Origin: Limnoglobus sp.
GTDB taxonomy: Bacteria > Planctomycetota > Planctomycetia > Gemmatales > Gemmataceae
Assembly (NCBI GenBank): GCA_025353985.1
Contig: JANXNT010000627.1
Span: 1-5,942 of the forward strand
Direction of reading: 5' to 3'
DNA length: 5,942 nt
Below are positions 1-5,844 of this stretch, in pieces. The number at the start of each line of letters is the position of its first letter. Position 1 is the stretch's first letter. The notes below the pieces were generated by a model. It had not been told where the DNA came from, did not search any database, and saw only the letters and a program-made list of their open reading frames with translations. The translations under genes and the position numbers were made by a program.

Positions 1-2
1 GT

Positions 3-1319
3 CAGGTTTTATCGCTTATTCTCGGCGGTGGCCGGGGTGCTCGTTTGTTCCCGCTCACGAAACAACGCGCCAAACCGGCCGTGCCCGTGGCAGGTAAGTA
101 TCGGCTGATCGATATCCCGATCTCGAACTGCCTCAACAGTAAACTCAACAAGATCTACGTACTCACGCAGTTCCTCAGCGTGAGTTTGCACCGGCATATT
201 TCGAACACGTATAAGTTCGACATGTTCAGCAGCGGCTTCGTCGAAGTGCTCGCCGCCCAGCAAGCCTACGACGAACATATCGGCTGGTACCAAGGCACCG
301 CCGACGCCGTCCGGCAAAACATCTCTTACATCAAGCGCGAAGAACCCGACGAAGTCCTGATCCTCTCCGGCGACCAACTGTACCGGATGGATTATCGCGA
401 GATGATCGAAACGCATCGTAAGAGCAACGCCGACGTCACGATCGCGTGCATCCCCGTGAAGGAAGAGCAAACGCCCGGGTTCGGGCTGGTGCAAATCGAC
501 GACACGGGCCGCGTGCGCAGTTTTGCCGAGAAACCGAAAACGGCGGAGGCACGCAAGCCGTACTTCACGCCGGATAAGTGGGTCGAATCGCAAGGCTACA
601 AGAGCAACGGGCGAAACTACCTTGCAAACATGGGTATTTACCTGTTCAAGACCGACAAACTGTTCGAGATGCTCAACACACCGGTGCCCGACCCGCTGCA
701 CAACGCGAACCTTCTCCCGCACGATTTCGGCTCGAACGTGTTCCCGAATCACGTGGCAGATCGGCACATTCACGCCCACCTGTTCGATGGCTTCTGGGAA
801 GACCTCGGCACGATCAAGAGCTACCACGATTGCAGTTTGGCACTTGCCGAACCGGAGCCGCCGTTCGACTTCTTTCAGCCCGAAGGCGTTATCTACACGC
901 GGATGCGGAACTTGCCCGCAAGTCGAATCAACGGGGCGACGCTCGACCAATGCACCATCGCCGACGGTTGCGTCGTCGGTGCGGGTTCGTCGATCTCGCA
1001 TAGCATGATCGGCGTACGCAGCCGCGTCGGTTCGAATTGCAAACTCCGCGATGTCGTGATGATAGGCTCCGATAAGTTCGAAACCGTCGCCGACCTCGCT
1101 GAGAATCGGCTGCTCGGCCGCCCCGATTTGAACATTGGCAACGGCACGCAAATCGAACGCGCGATCCTCGACAAAGACTGCCGCATCGGCCACGGCGTCC
1201 GCATCCGCGACCATGCCGGCGACACCGACTACGACGACCCCGCTGGGCGCTACCACATCCGCGATGGCATCGTCTGCGTGCCCCGCGCCAGCGAGATCCC
1301 CGACGAACTGCAAATTTGA
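3..1319 (+). CDS. glgC: Glucose-1-phosphate adenylyltransferase (ADP-glucose pyrophosphorylase), 5' partial
   Basis: This enzyme makes ADP-glucose and pyrophosphate from ATP and glucose-1-phosphate, the committed and usually allosterically controlled step of bacterial glycogen synthesis in the cytoplasm. The reading frame is open from the left edge, so the true start lies just outside; the in-frame TTG at 45 falls inside the nucleotide-binding loop and cannot be the start. Numbering from the codon at 3, the N-terminal loop GGGRGARL is at 8-15, followed by KPAVPVAGKYRLID (24-37). Further on are LSGDQLYRMDY (from 121; D124 is equivalent to the catalytic Asp of GlgC), GFGLVQID, FAEKP (174-178, sugar-phosphate Lys) and WEDLGTIKSY (265-274). 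From about residue 295 a left-handed beta-helix region begins (NLPASRINGATLDQCTIADGCVVG). The visible 438 residues are close to the family's full length, so only a few N-terminal residues are missing. LSGDQLYRMDY resembles cyanobacterial/plant GlgC more than enterobacterial forms. It is convergent with the kinase gene downstream, and no clear intrinsic terminator is visible in the 87-bp gap. Confidence 0.96.
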   Translation, partial: QVLSLILGGGRGARLFPLTKQRAKPAVPVAGKYRLIDIPISNCLNSKLNKIYVLTQFLSVSLHRHISNTYKFDMFSSGFVEVLAAQQAYDEHIGWYQGTADAVRQNISYIKREEPDEVLILSGDQLYRMDYREMIETHRKSNADVTIACIPVKEEQTPGFGLVQIDDTGRVRSFAEKPKTAEARKPYFTPDKWVESQGYKSNGRNYLANMGIYLFKTDKLFEMLNTPVPDPLHNANLLPHDFGSNVFPNHVADRHIHAHLFDGFWEDLGTIKSYHDCSLALAEPEPPFDFFQPEGVIYTRMRNLPASRINGATLDQCTIADGCVVGAGSSISHSMIGVRSRVGSNCKLRDVVMIGSDKFETVADLAENRLLGRPDLNIGNGTQIERAILDKDCRIGHGVRIRDHAGDTDYDDPAGRYHIRDGIVCVPRASEIPDELQI

Positions 1320-1406
1320 TCGTGGCGAATTATGACAGTCGATTCCGAACTGTAAGACGACCGCATGATCGACGATCACGATCAGCGGTTGAAGACGTTG
1401 CAAATA

Positions 1407-2564
1407 TTACAAAACTGGCAATCGCACGGTGATGGTTGTTCCCAGTTGCGGGCCTGCACTTTCGGCGATTACGGTACCATCATGCATTTCCACGAGCCAG
1501 CGGACGAGTGCCAACCCGATACCGAGGCCGCCATCGAGGCGATTCAGTGCGCGATCGACTTGTGTGAACAGATCGAATATATGATCGAGTTGCTCGGGTG
1601 GAATTCCCACACCATTATCGACCACGCGAATCTGATACCCGGAAGCCTCTTGCGTGACGATGAGCGAAATGATACCTCCACGATTCGTATACTTTGCGGA
1701 ATTGTTGAGGATGTTAGTAATCACTTGCGCGATGCGAATGTGGTCGCCGAGAAATGGTAATGCACGATCCGGAATCTCTTGCCGGAGTTCGATGCCCGCT
1801 TTGAGGATCCTTGGCATACTGGTTTCTACGGCGAGCGAGATTGCACTTCGCAAATCGAACGGCTCCCGGTTCAGAGAAAGCACGCCGCGATTAAGCCGTG
1901 AGACATCGAGCAGATCGTCGATAAGGCGCACCAACTGCAAGAGTTGGCGCTCCATGACATTCCGCGCTTGTTCTTGTGCAACGGGATCGTCTCCGATGAG
2001 TTTTTGCAACTCAAGTGCATGACGAATCGGTGCGAGCGGGTTTCGGAGTTCGTGTGCGAGTGTCGCTAGAAATTCATCTTTCCGGAGGTTGGCATCACGG
2101 AGTGCGCGGTTCGCCGTTTCCAGTTCTTCCGTGCGTTCGACGACCTTACGTTCGAGTTCGGCTTCGTGATTGTGCTGGTGGATTGCGTACCGAATCATCC
2201 GCTCGAACACGACGGCATCGAGGCGGCTTTTCTCGAGATAATCCGCCGCCCCTGCGGACTGCGCGGCACGATCAATTTCCGGTTCGCCTTGGCCGGTCAG
2301 CAAAATAATCGGCCCCGAACACTTCTTTTCCTTGAGCGCATGAAGCAAATCGATGCCGGTTTTCTGGCCGAGGCGGTAATCGATGAGGTAGACGTCGTGC
2401 TTCCCATCGCAGATCGCTTCGAGTGCGGTATCGAAGTCCGATTGCCAATCGAGCTGGATTTTCGCGTTGGTGATTTCCCGCGTAACCGCGAGTGTCAATT
2501 GGTAATCGTCTTCATCGTCATCGACTAGCAATACGCGGATCGTTGGCGTTTCGTGTTGTGTCAT
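1407..2564 (-). CDS. Hybrid histidine kinase: receiver-HisKA-HATPase, no sensor or membrane domain
   Basis: This is a 385-aa signalling kinase that would autophosphorylate on His and pass the phosphate to a response regulator. Residues 9-125 are a CheY-like receiver: acidic pocket D15-D17, phospho-acceptor D62 in LIDYRL, conserved T90 and K112. A charged linker helix (134-160, with ERKVVERTEELE) has the look of a signalling coiled coil. The HisKA H box is at 161-180, with the phospho-His at H171 in LAHELRNP. The ATPase domain has the N box (NILNNSAKYT, 284-293), G1 DNGVG (316-320), an F box around FDLF (330-333) and G2 GGLGIGLAL (345-353). All catalytic motifs are intact. No signal peptide or transmembrane segment is visible, so it is probably cytoplasmic and receives its input through the receiver. 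The start ATG is preceded by GGAG ten bases upstream (2575-2578). It is separated from the next minus-strand gene by a terminator and so is probably transcribed alone. A plausible but unproven partner is the NtrC-type regulator at 3245-4696. Confidence 0.93.
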   Translation of the reverse strand: MTQHETPTIRVLLVDDDEDDYQLTLAVTREITNAKIQLDWQSDFDTALEAICDGKHDVYLIDYRLGQKTGIDLLHALKEKKCSGPIILLTGQGEPEIDRAAQSAGAADYLEKSRLDAVVFERMIRYAIHQHNHEAELERKVVERTEELETANRALRDANLRKDEFLATLAHELRNPLAPIRHALELQKLIGDDPVAQEQARNVMERQLLQLVRLIDDLLDVSRLNRGVLSLNREPFDLRSAISLAVETSMPRILKAGIELRQEIPDRALPFLGDHIRIAQVITNILNNSAKYTNRGGIISLIVTQEASGYQIRVVDNGVGIPPEQLDHIFDLFTQVDRALNRLDGGLGIGLALVRWLVEMHDGTVIAESAGPQLGTTITVRLPVL

Positions 2565-2602
2565 TTTTCAATCGCTCCACACAGCCAAAATCGTTCGGCG
2601 CA

Positions 2603-2632
2603 AACATAACATGCGGGGCATGATATTGCCAG
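2603..2632 (-). promoter_or_regulatory. Possible promoter of the hybrid kinase gene with dyad in its spacer
   Basis: Read on the minus strand there is a -35-like CTGGCA (2627-2632), an 18-bp spacer and a -10-like TATGTT (2603-2608), each matching 4 of 6 bases of the sigma-70 consensus. A perfect dyad, CATGC-N3-GCATG (2610-2622), fills the spacer and could be an operator. The match is weak. It is supported mainly by position: a terminator lies immediately upstream, so the kinase needs its own promoter in this roughly 80-bp gap. Confidence 0.3.
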
Positions 2633-2646
2633 CCGCCTGAGAGTAC

Positions 2647-2682
2647 GAAAATAAACACCCGGAGTGCCGACTCCGGGTGTTT
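2647..2682 (-). terminator. Rho-independent terminator of the DUF883-like gene
   Basis: A perfect 13-bp inverted repeat (2653-2665 and 2670-2682, arm AAACACCCGGAGT) with a 4-nt loop is followed, on the minus strand, by a T-rich run TTTATTTTC (2647-2655, overlapping the stem end). It sits 24 bp past the stop codon of the minus-strand gene 2707-3096, in the correct orientation to end that transcript. It isolates that gene from the kinase gene further along. Confidence 0.9.
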
Positions 2683-2706
2683 GGGGTTCGTCGGCTGTTG
2701 TGAATA

Positions 2707-3096
2707 TTATGCGCGGGAATTGGTCGCGCGACCGAGCAACATCCCGAGGCCGAGGCCGATCGCGACGGCTGTCAGCGGGTACTTGCGAACGATTTTGGTG
2801 ACATCTTTGCCGAACTGCTCGATTTCGTGTTCGGCACTACGGTACCCGTCGGAGACTGCGGTTTCCACGGTTTCGGCTGCATCGCCGATCCATTCGCCGG
2901 TTTTTTCAGTCGCCTTCTCGGCGGTGTTCACCACAGAGTCGGTCACGCTCTTGGCTCGCTCTTGGACCTTCTCGACGAGGCCCTTCGCGGCGTCTTTGGC
3001 CCCATCGGCTTTGTTCGCCACGGTATCGACCGCCGACTTCGCTTTATCAGCGACGTTGTCGGCTGCGTTCTTCATTTCGTGCACTTTGTCTGACAT
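2707..3096 (-). CDS. Small helical protein with C-terminal membrane anchor, DUF883/ElaB/YqjD-like
   Basis: This 129-aa protein is almost entirely predicted amphipathic helix. Residues 1-103 are rich in Ala, Lys, Asp, Glu and Val with loose repeated blocks such as ADKAKSAVDTVANKADGAKDAAK, reminiscent of LEA-like or apolipoprotein-like helices. Residues 107-122 (PLTAVAIGLGLGMLLG) form one short hydrophobic segment ending in R123 and a polar tail. The charged helix followed by 'RKYP...G.G.G.LLGR' closely resembles the C-terminus of DUF883/ElaB/YqjD proteins, which are inner-membrane-anchored, stationary-phase or stress-linked, and ribosome-associated in E. coli. The ATG at 3096 was chosen because AGGAG (3104-3108) lies seven bases upstream; an in-frame ATG at 3189 would lie upstream of the predicted sigma-54 promoter and add 31 residues unlike the rest. 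The gene is monocistronic, with a sigma-54-type promoter upstream and an intrinsic terminator downstream. Family assignment is by pattern and is moderate; a YtxH-like or generic LEA-like protein is the alternative. Confidence 0.8.
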   Translation of the reverse strand: MSDKVHEMKNAADNVADKAKSAVDTVANKADGAKDAAKGLVEKVQERAKSVTDSVVNTAEKATEKTGEWIGDAAETVETAVSDGYRSAEHEIEQFGKDVTKIVRKYPLTAVAIGLGLGMLLGRATNSRA

Positions 3097-3103
3097 CGGT
3101 ATA

Positions 3104-3108
3104 CTCCT
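3104..3108 (-). promoter_or_regulatory. Ribosome-binding site fixing the start of the DUF883-like gene
   Basis: AGGAG on the minus strand lies seven bases before the ATG at 3094-3096. It is the best Shine-Dalgarno match in the window and decides for the shorter 129-aa product over the 160-aa extension from 3189. Confidence 0.8.
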
Positions 3109-3144
3109 GTTGGTGAAACGGGTAACAACAACGGAATTATCCTG

Positions 3145-3160
3145 TGCAGTTGTCGTGCCA
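3145..3160 (-). promoter_or_regulatory. Sigma-54 (-24/-12) promoter for the DUF883-like gene
   Basis: The minus strand reads TGGCACGACAACTGCA from 3160 to 3145. The sigma-54 consensus is TGGCACG-N4-TTGCA, so every specified base matches except one T (here C) just before TGC. The invariant GG (3159-3158) and GC (3147-3146) are separated by exactly the required 10 bases. Transcription would start near 3134, giving a leader of about 38 nt that contains the AGGAG ribosome-binding site. A sigma-54 activator gene lies immediately divergent, which supports function. Confidence 0.75.
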
Positions 3161-3207
3161 ATCTCGCATTTGCTACCGGAATTGGGCATATCCCACGCAC
3201 CCGCTCT

Positions 3208-3236
3208 TTGCTCAATACACTAGCCGTGCGATATTT
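3208..3236 (+). promoter_or_regulatory. Weak candidate sigma-70-type promoter of the NtrC-type regulator
   Basis: TTGCTC (3208-3213), a 16-17 bp spacer and GATATT/ATATTT (3230-3236) resemble a -35/-10 pair, with 3 and 4 of 6 matches. If used, the leader before the ATG at 3245 would be only a few bases, or about 20 bases before the ATG at 3263, which would favour the second start. The call depends on position as much as on sequence. Confidence 0.25.
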
Positions 3237-3244
3237 CCCTCGAA

Positions 3245-4696
3245 ATGCGACCCGATAGAACTATGGCCATTCCCGCAAACACGACCGTTCAGCGCCTGCT
3301 CGTGGTCGAAGACCTCGAAGACGCCCGCGATATGCTCCAGAAGCTGCTCGCGCTTTCGCTCAAGATTGAAGTCGATGCCGCCGAGAACGGGGCGATCGCG
3401 CTGAAAATGCTCGCGGAACGCCCGTATAGCGTGGTGATTACCGATTTGCGCATGCCAAAGCTCGACGGTATGCAGTTGATTGCCGAAATTCAGTCGCGCA
3501 AAATCCCCGTAACGGTTATCGTTACCACGGCGCACGGCAGCATTCAGGATGCCGTATCGGCCATGCAACAAGGCGCGTACGACTTCCTGACGAAGCCCGT
3601 CGACACGCAGCACCTGATCTTGATGATTCAGCGGGCACTTCGCGAACGCATCCTTCAAGACGAAGTAGCGGCGTTGCGTGCGGAAATCGGGGAACGCCAC
3701 GCCTTCCGCAACATGCTGAGCAAAAGCCCGCGCATGTTGGCGGTGTTCGACCTCATCAGCCAGGTGGCGGAAACGAACTCGACGGTGCTGATCGTCGGCG
3801 AAACGGGCACCGGTAAAGAGATGGTGGCCCGCGCCGTCCACGATGCTTCGGGTAGTCGCCGCAACGGTGCGATGGTCTCGGTCAATTGTGCAGCACTTAG
3901 CGAAACGCTGCTGGAAAGCGAGCTGTTCGGCCACGAGAAAGGCTCGTTCACCGGTGCCGCCGCACAGCGGAAAGGCCGCTTCGAGCAAGCCAACGGCGGC
4001 ACGCTGTTCCTCGATGAGATCGGCGACGTGCCGATGTCGATGCAAGTGAAACTGCTACGCGTTCTGCAAGAGCGCCGCATCGAGCGCGTCGGCGGTACGG
4101 AACCGGTGGAGATCGACGTGCGGCTCATCACCGCCACGCACCGTTCCCTGGAGAAACTGGTGGCGGAGGGTAAGTTCCGCGAAGACCTCTTCTATCGCTT
4201 GAACGTCATCAAAATCGAACTGCCGCCACTACGCGAACGGCCGGAAGACATTCGGCAGTTAGTGGGCCACTTCCTCCAGAAGTATCGCCGCCCGAATCAT
4301 ACGAACATCGAGATCGGGCCGGAAGCGATGGAGGCACTGTTGGGGGCACCGTGGCCGGGCAACGTGCGGCAACTCGAAAATGCGATCGAACGCGCTTGCG
4401 TCATCGTGCGAAATGGCGTTGTCGGCGTGGAACATCTACCGTCCGATATCGCCGGAACTGCCACGCGATCGTCGGAAGTGAAAGTCGATATTTCGCGGCC
4501 GCTCGCCGATCAGATTGCCGAGATGGTAGCGAAAATTGAGGAAAAGTATCTGCGTGATGCGATGCGGAAAACGCGTGGCCACGTTGGGAATTGCGCCGAG
4601 ATCAGCGGGCTTTCCCGACGCAGCATTTCTGAAAAACTCCAGCAGTATCAGATCGAGAAAGCCGACTACAAAGTCGACTTCAGCAGCGATGAGTGA
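3245..4696 (+). CDS. NtrC-family sigma-54-dependent response regulator
   Basis: This 483-aa transcription activator would be phosphorylated by a histidine kinase, then oligomerise and use ATP hydrolysis to remodel sigma-54 RNA polymerase at -24/-12 promoters. The receiver spans about 16-135: acidic pair E22-D23, phospho-acceptor D67 in VVITDLRMP, T94/T95 and K117. The AAA+ domain (about 160-400) shows Walker A GETGTGK (185-191), the sigma-54 contact loop GSFTGA (233-238, an A-to-S variant of GAFTGA), Walker B TLFLDEIG (253-260), the arginine fingers R312 and R318 in FREDLFYRL, and sensor II WPGNVRQLEN (370-379). A Fis-type HTH is at about 430-470 (GHVGNCAEISGLSRRSISEKL). All functional motifs are present. 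The first ATG (3245) has an in-frame stop just upstream at 3221; neither it nor the ATG at 3263 has a clear Shine-Dalgarno, so the true start may be 3263 (477 aa). It is divergent from a gene with a sigma-54 promoter, its likeliest target. The kinase at 1407-2564 is a candidate partner. Confidence 0.95.
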   Translation: MRPDRTMAIPANTTVQRLLVVEDLEDARDMLQKLLALSLKIEVDAAENGAIALKMLAERPYSVVITDLRMPKLDGMQLIAEIQSRKIPVTVIVTTAHGSIQDAVSAMQQGAYDFLTKPVDTQHLILMIQRALRERILQDEVAALRAEIGERHAFRNMLSKSPRMLAVFDLISQVAETNSTVLIVGETGTGKEMVARAVHDASGSRRNGAMVSVNCAALSETLLESELFGHEKGSFTGAAAQRKGRFEQANGGTLFLDEIGDVPMSMQVKLLRVLQERRIERVGGTEPVEIDVRLITATHRSLEKLVAEGKFREDLFYRLNVIKIELPPLRERPEDIRQLVGHFLQKYRRPNHTNIEIGPEAMEALLGAPWPGNVRQLENAIERACVIVRNGVVGVEHLPSDIAGTATRSSEVKVDISRPLADQIAEMVAKIEEKYLRDAMRKTRGHVGNCAEISGLSRRSISEKLQQYQIEKADYKVDFSSDE

Positions 4697-4851
4697 GTTG
4701 TGAATTTCAGTACTTGTCGCGGTTTTCGGCCGATCCGCGTCGACGTAAGTCCGAATTGCGGAAGTTTTCAAACCGTGTTTTCGCGTGTTTTTTCGTATCA
4801 AACTGCCACTTTTTGATCGCTGATCGCTGATATGTTCTTCGTGATTTCGCC

Positions 4852-4865
4852 GGATCTTGAGATCC
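4852..4865. repeat. Short perfect dyad GGATCT-TG-AGATCC
   Basis: Six-base arms around a two-base centre lie in the intergenic region ahead of the 21-bp repeats. The centre is too tight for a good hairpin, so a protein-binding dyad is more likely than a terminator, or it is chance. Confidence 0.3.
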
Positions 4866-4912
4866 TGTCATCGTTTGCGTCAACGGTCCTTCGATTGGCA
4901 CGTAGCGCAAGT

Positions 4913-5017
4913 ACCGTCCTTTTTGAGTCACTATGCGCCTTTTCTATGTCATTACGCGCACTTTCTATGTCACGGCGCGCCTTTTCTGTGTCATTTCGGC
5001 GCACTTTTGAGTACGTC
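4913..5017. repeat. Imperfect direct repeat array, 21-bp period, about 4-5 copies
   Basis: Copies begin at 4913, 4934, 4955, 4976 and about 4997. The three central copies share the core GCGC(C/A)(T/C)TTTCT(A/G)TGTCA. Copies at 4934 and 4976 agree at 18 of 21 positions, and each agrees with the copy at 4955 at 15 of 21. The outer two are degenerate: the first keeps CTTTTTGAGTCA, and the last keeps GGCGCACTTT then shifts by one base. There are no spacers, so this is not a CRISPR array. The period is two helical turns, which would place protein-binding sites on one face, and it is also seven codons, so both strands stay open and read as heptads. Confidence 0.85.
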
Positions 5018-5268
5018 CGTGCACGTCATACAATTCTGACTTAGGTCAAATCGTCGAAAACTTATTGACTTTCAGACATAGTGTGGGTGCCCGGATGAAT
5101 TCGGTGCGATTCGCGCTTGCGAGGAGCGCGGGTTGTTGGTATGCGGCCCCTTCATAAACGCGATTGCGACCGAAATCGACTTGGGGATGGGGAACGGTGT
5201 GGCGGCCCGTTGGGGGATGGGCTGCCCGCCGACCCTGAGTCGTTCGGTTGGGCGTTGGGGGAAACGGA

Positions 5269-5631
5269 ATGACTGTCGATTGCGATCCGCTCATCCGCGA
5301 AATAGCGCGCGATGAGTCGTTGACACGAGACTTGGGCGACGAAGAAGCCCGGATGCTGATCGATTGGGTGACGGACTGGGCGGGGCTGCTGATGGAGGCG
5401 GCGCGGGACGAAGACGATGCCCGCAAGCTCATCCGTCGGCTCAGTCGGCGCGGCAAAGCGATCGGGCGGTTCGTGAAACTCTGGTGCGATCCGGGTAAGA
5501 AAGAGCGTGGCGGCGCGTCGCAGTTGGCCGCTGCCGAGCGGTTCGCGTGGCCATTGCCGAATCATTCCATCGAACCGCCAGACCTGATGCACCACATCTT
5601 GACGTGGGAAAATCAGCACCCGGCCGAGTGA
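5269..5631 (+). CDS. Conserved-looking 120-aa hypothetical protein
   Basis: I do not recognise a named family. The protein is soluble, mostly helical and charged. Its N-terminal part (residues 1-65) is acidic and leucine-rich (MTVDCDPLIREIARDES, then EEARMLIDWVTDWAGLL). A basic stretch follows (RKLIRRLSRRGKAIGRF, about 48-64), and the C-terminal third contains several Trp and Pro residues with WPLPNHSIEPPDLMHHIL. There is no signal peptide or membrane segment. Strong G/C preference at third codon positions supports real coding. The ATG at 5269 is preferred over the in-frame TTG at 5248 because GGGGG (5257-5261) lies seven bases upstream. The gene stands alone, with about 570 bp of non-coding DNA before it and about 290 bp after it. 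Nothing in the neighbours reveals its role. Confidence 0.7.
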   Translation: MTVDCDPLIREIARDESLTRDLGDEEARMLIDWVTDWAGLLMEAARDEDDARKLIRRLSRRGKAIGRFVKLWCDPGKKERGGASQLAAAERFAWPLPNHSIEPPDLMHHILTWENQHPAE

Positions 5632-5657
5632 CGCTTTTCGCGATTCGTTCAATCCGT

Positions 5658-5673
5658 CGGGTTTCGGAACCCG
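5658..5673 (+). terminator. Possible hairpin terminator after the 120-aa gene
   Basis: CGGGTT-TCGG-AACCCG forms a perfect 6-bp stem with a 4-nt loop, 26 bases past the stop codon at 5631. Two further pairs are possible beyond one T-T mismatch. No U-tract follows, so this is at best a weak or factor-assisted terminator. Confidence 0.35.
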
Positions 5674-5844
5674 TCGAAGATATGAGCCACCTGATACGAT
5701 GCTGCGGGCCGGTCGTGCCGTTAAAATGCAACGAGGGTGCGACGGGCGCTATCGCCTGGTACCACCAATCGCAAGAAAATGTTGAGTTCGACTGGAGTGA
5801 TGCGGGGCGGGGGCGTCATCATATAAATGGCTCGGCGAGTGTCC

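Larger units (their letters stand above)
4697..5268. other. 572-bp intergenic region, no convincing gene
   Basis: This stretch is visibly more AT-rich than its neighbours, especially 4697-5070, and no reading frame in it has normal codon use. From left to right it holds T-rich runs without a well-formed terminator stem (4770-4815), a 7-bp tandem repeat (TGATCGC twice plus a partial copy, 4814-4831), a GGATCT-TG-AGATCC dyad (4852-4865) and the 21-bp-period repeat array (4913-5017). Beyond these are a CGCGCT/AGCGCG inverted repeat with a 7-nt loop (5112-5130) and a G-rich segment (5182-5221). A TTGACT box occurs at about 5065 but no well-placed -10 element was found. Confidence 0.7.

Noticed and set aside
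1366..1378. TGATC-GAC-GATCA dyad between glgC and the kinase gene as a bidirectional terminator
   Set aside because: Short AT-containing arms, three-base loop and no T-run on either side.
9..1403. 464-codon minus-strand open frame across glgC
   Set aside because: It is the antisense shadow of a clearly recognisable glgC, rich in Val/Ala/Asp/Arg as expected from reverse-frame GC-rich coding DNA.
1365..1760. 131-codon plus-strand open frame opposite the end of the kinase gene
   Set aside because: It lies antisense to the HATPase domain, whose motifs are intact; no ribosome-binding site or recognisable protein pattern.
2618..2631. TGGCAATATCATGC as a sigma-54 promoter for the kinase gene
   Set aside because: The GG-to-GC spacing is 9 bases, one short, which normally abolishes sigma-54 recognition; the -24 box also lacks the CACG match.
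3212..4045. 277-codon minus-strand open frame across the regulator gene
   Set aside because: Antisense shadow of the receiver and AAA+ domains; no independent signal.
4716..4737. CGCGG...CCGCG inverted repeat as terminator of the regulator gene
   Set aside because: Five-base arms with a 12-base loop and no following U-tract; too weak to call.
4896..4910. TGGCACG...GCAA as a second sigma-54 promoter on the plus strand
   Set aside because: The GG-to-GC spacing is 8 bases instead of 10 and the TTGC box is absent; no gene start lies at a fitting distance.
4913..5017. Possible CRISPR array
   Set aside because: The repeats are contiguous with no unique spacers and diverge between copies; no cas genes are present.
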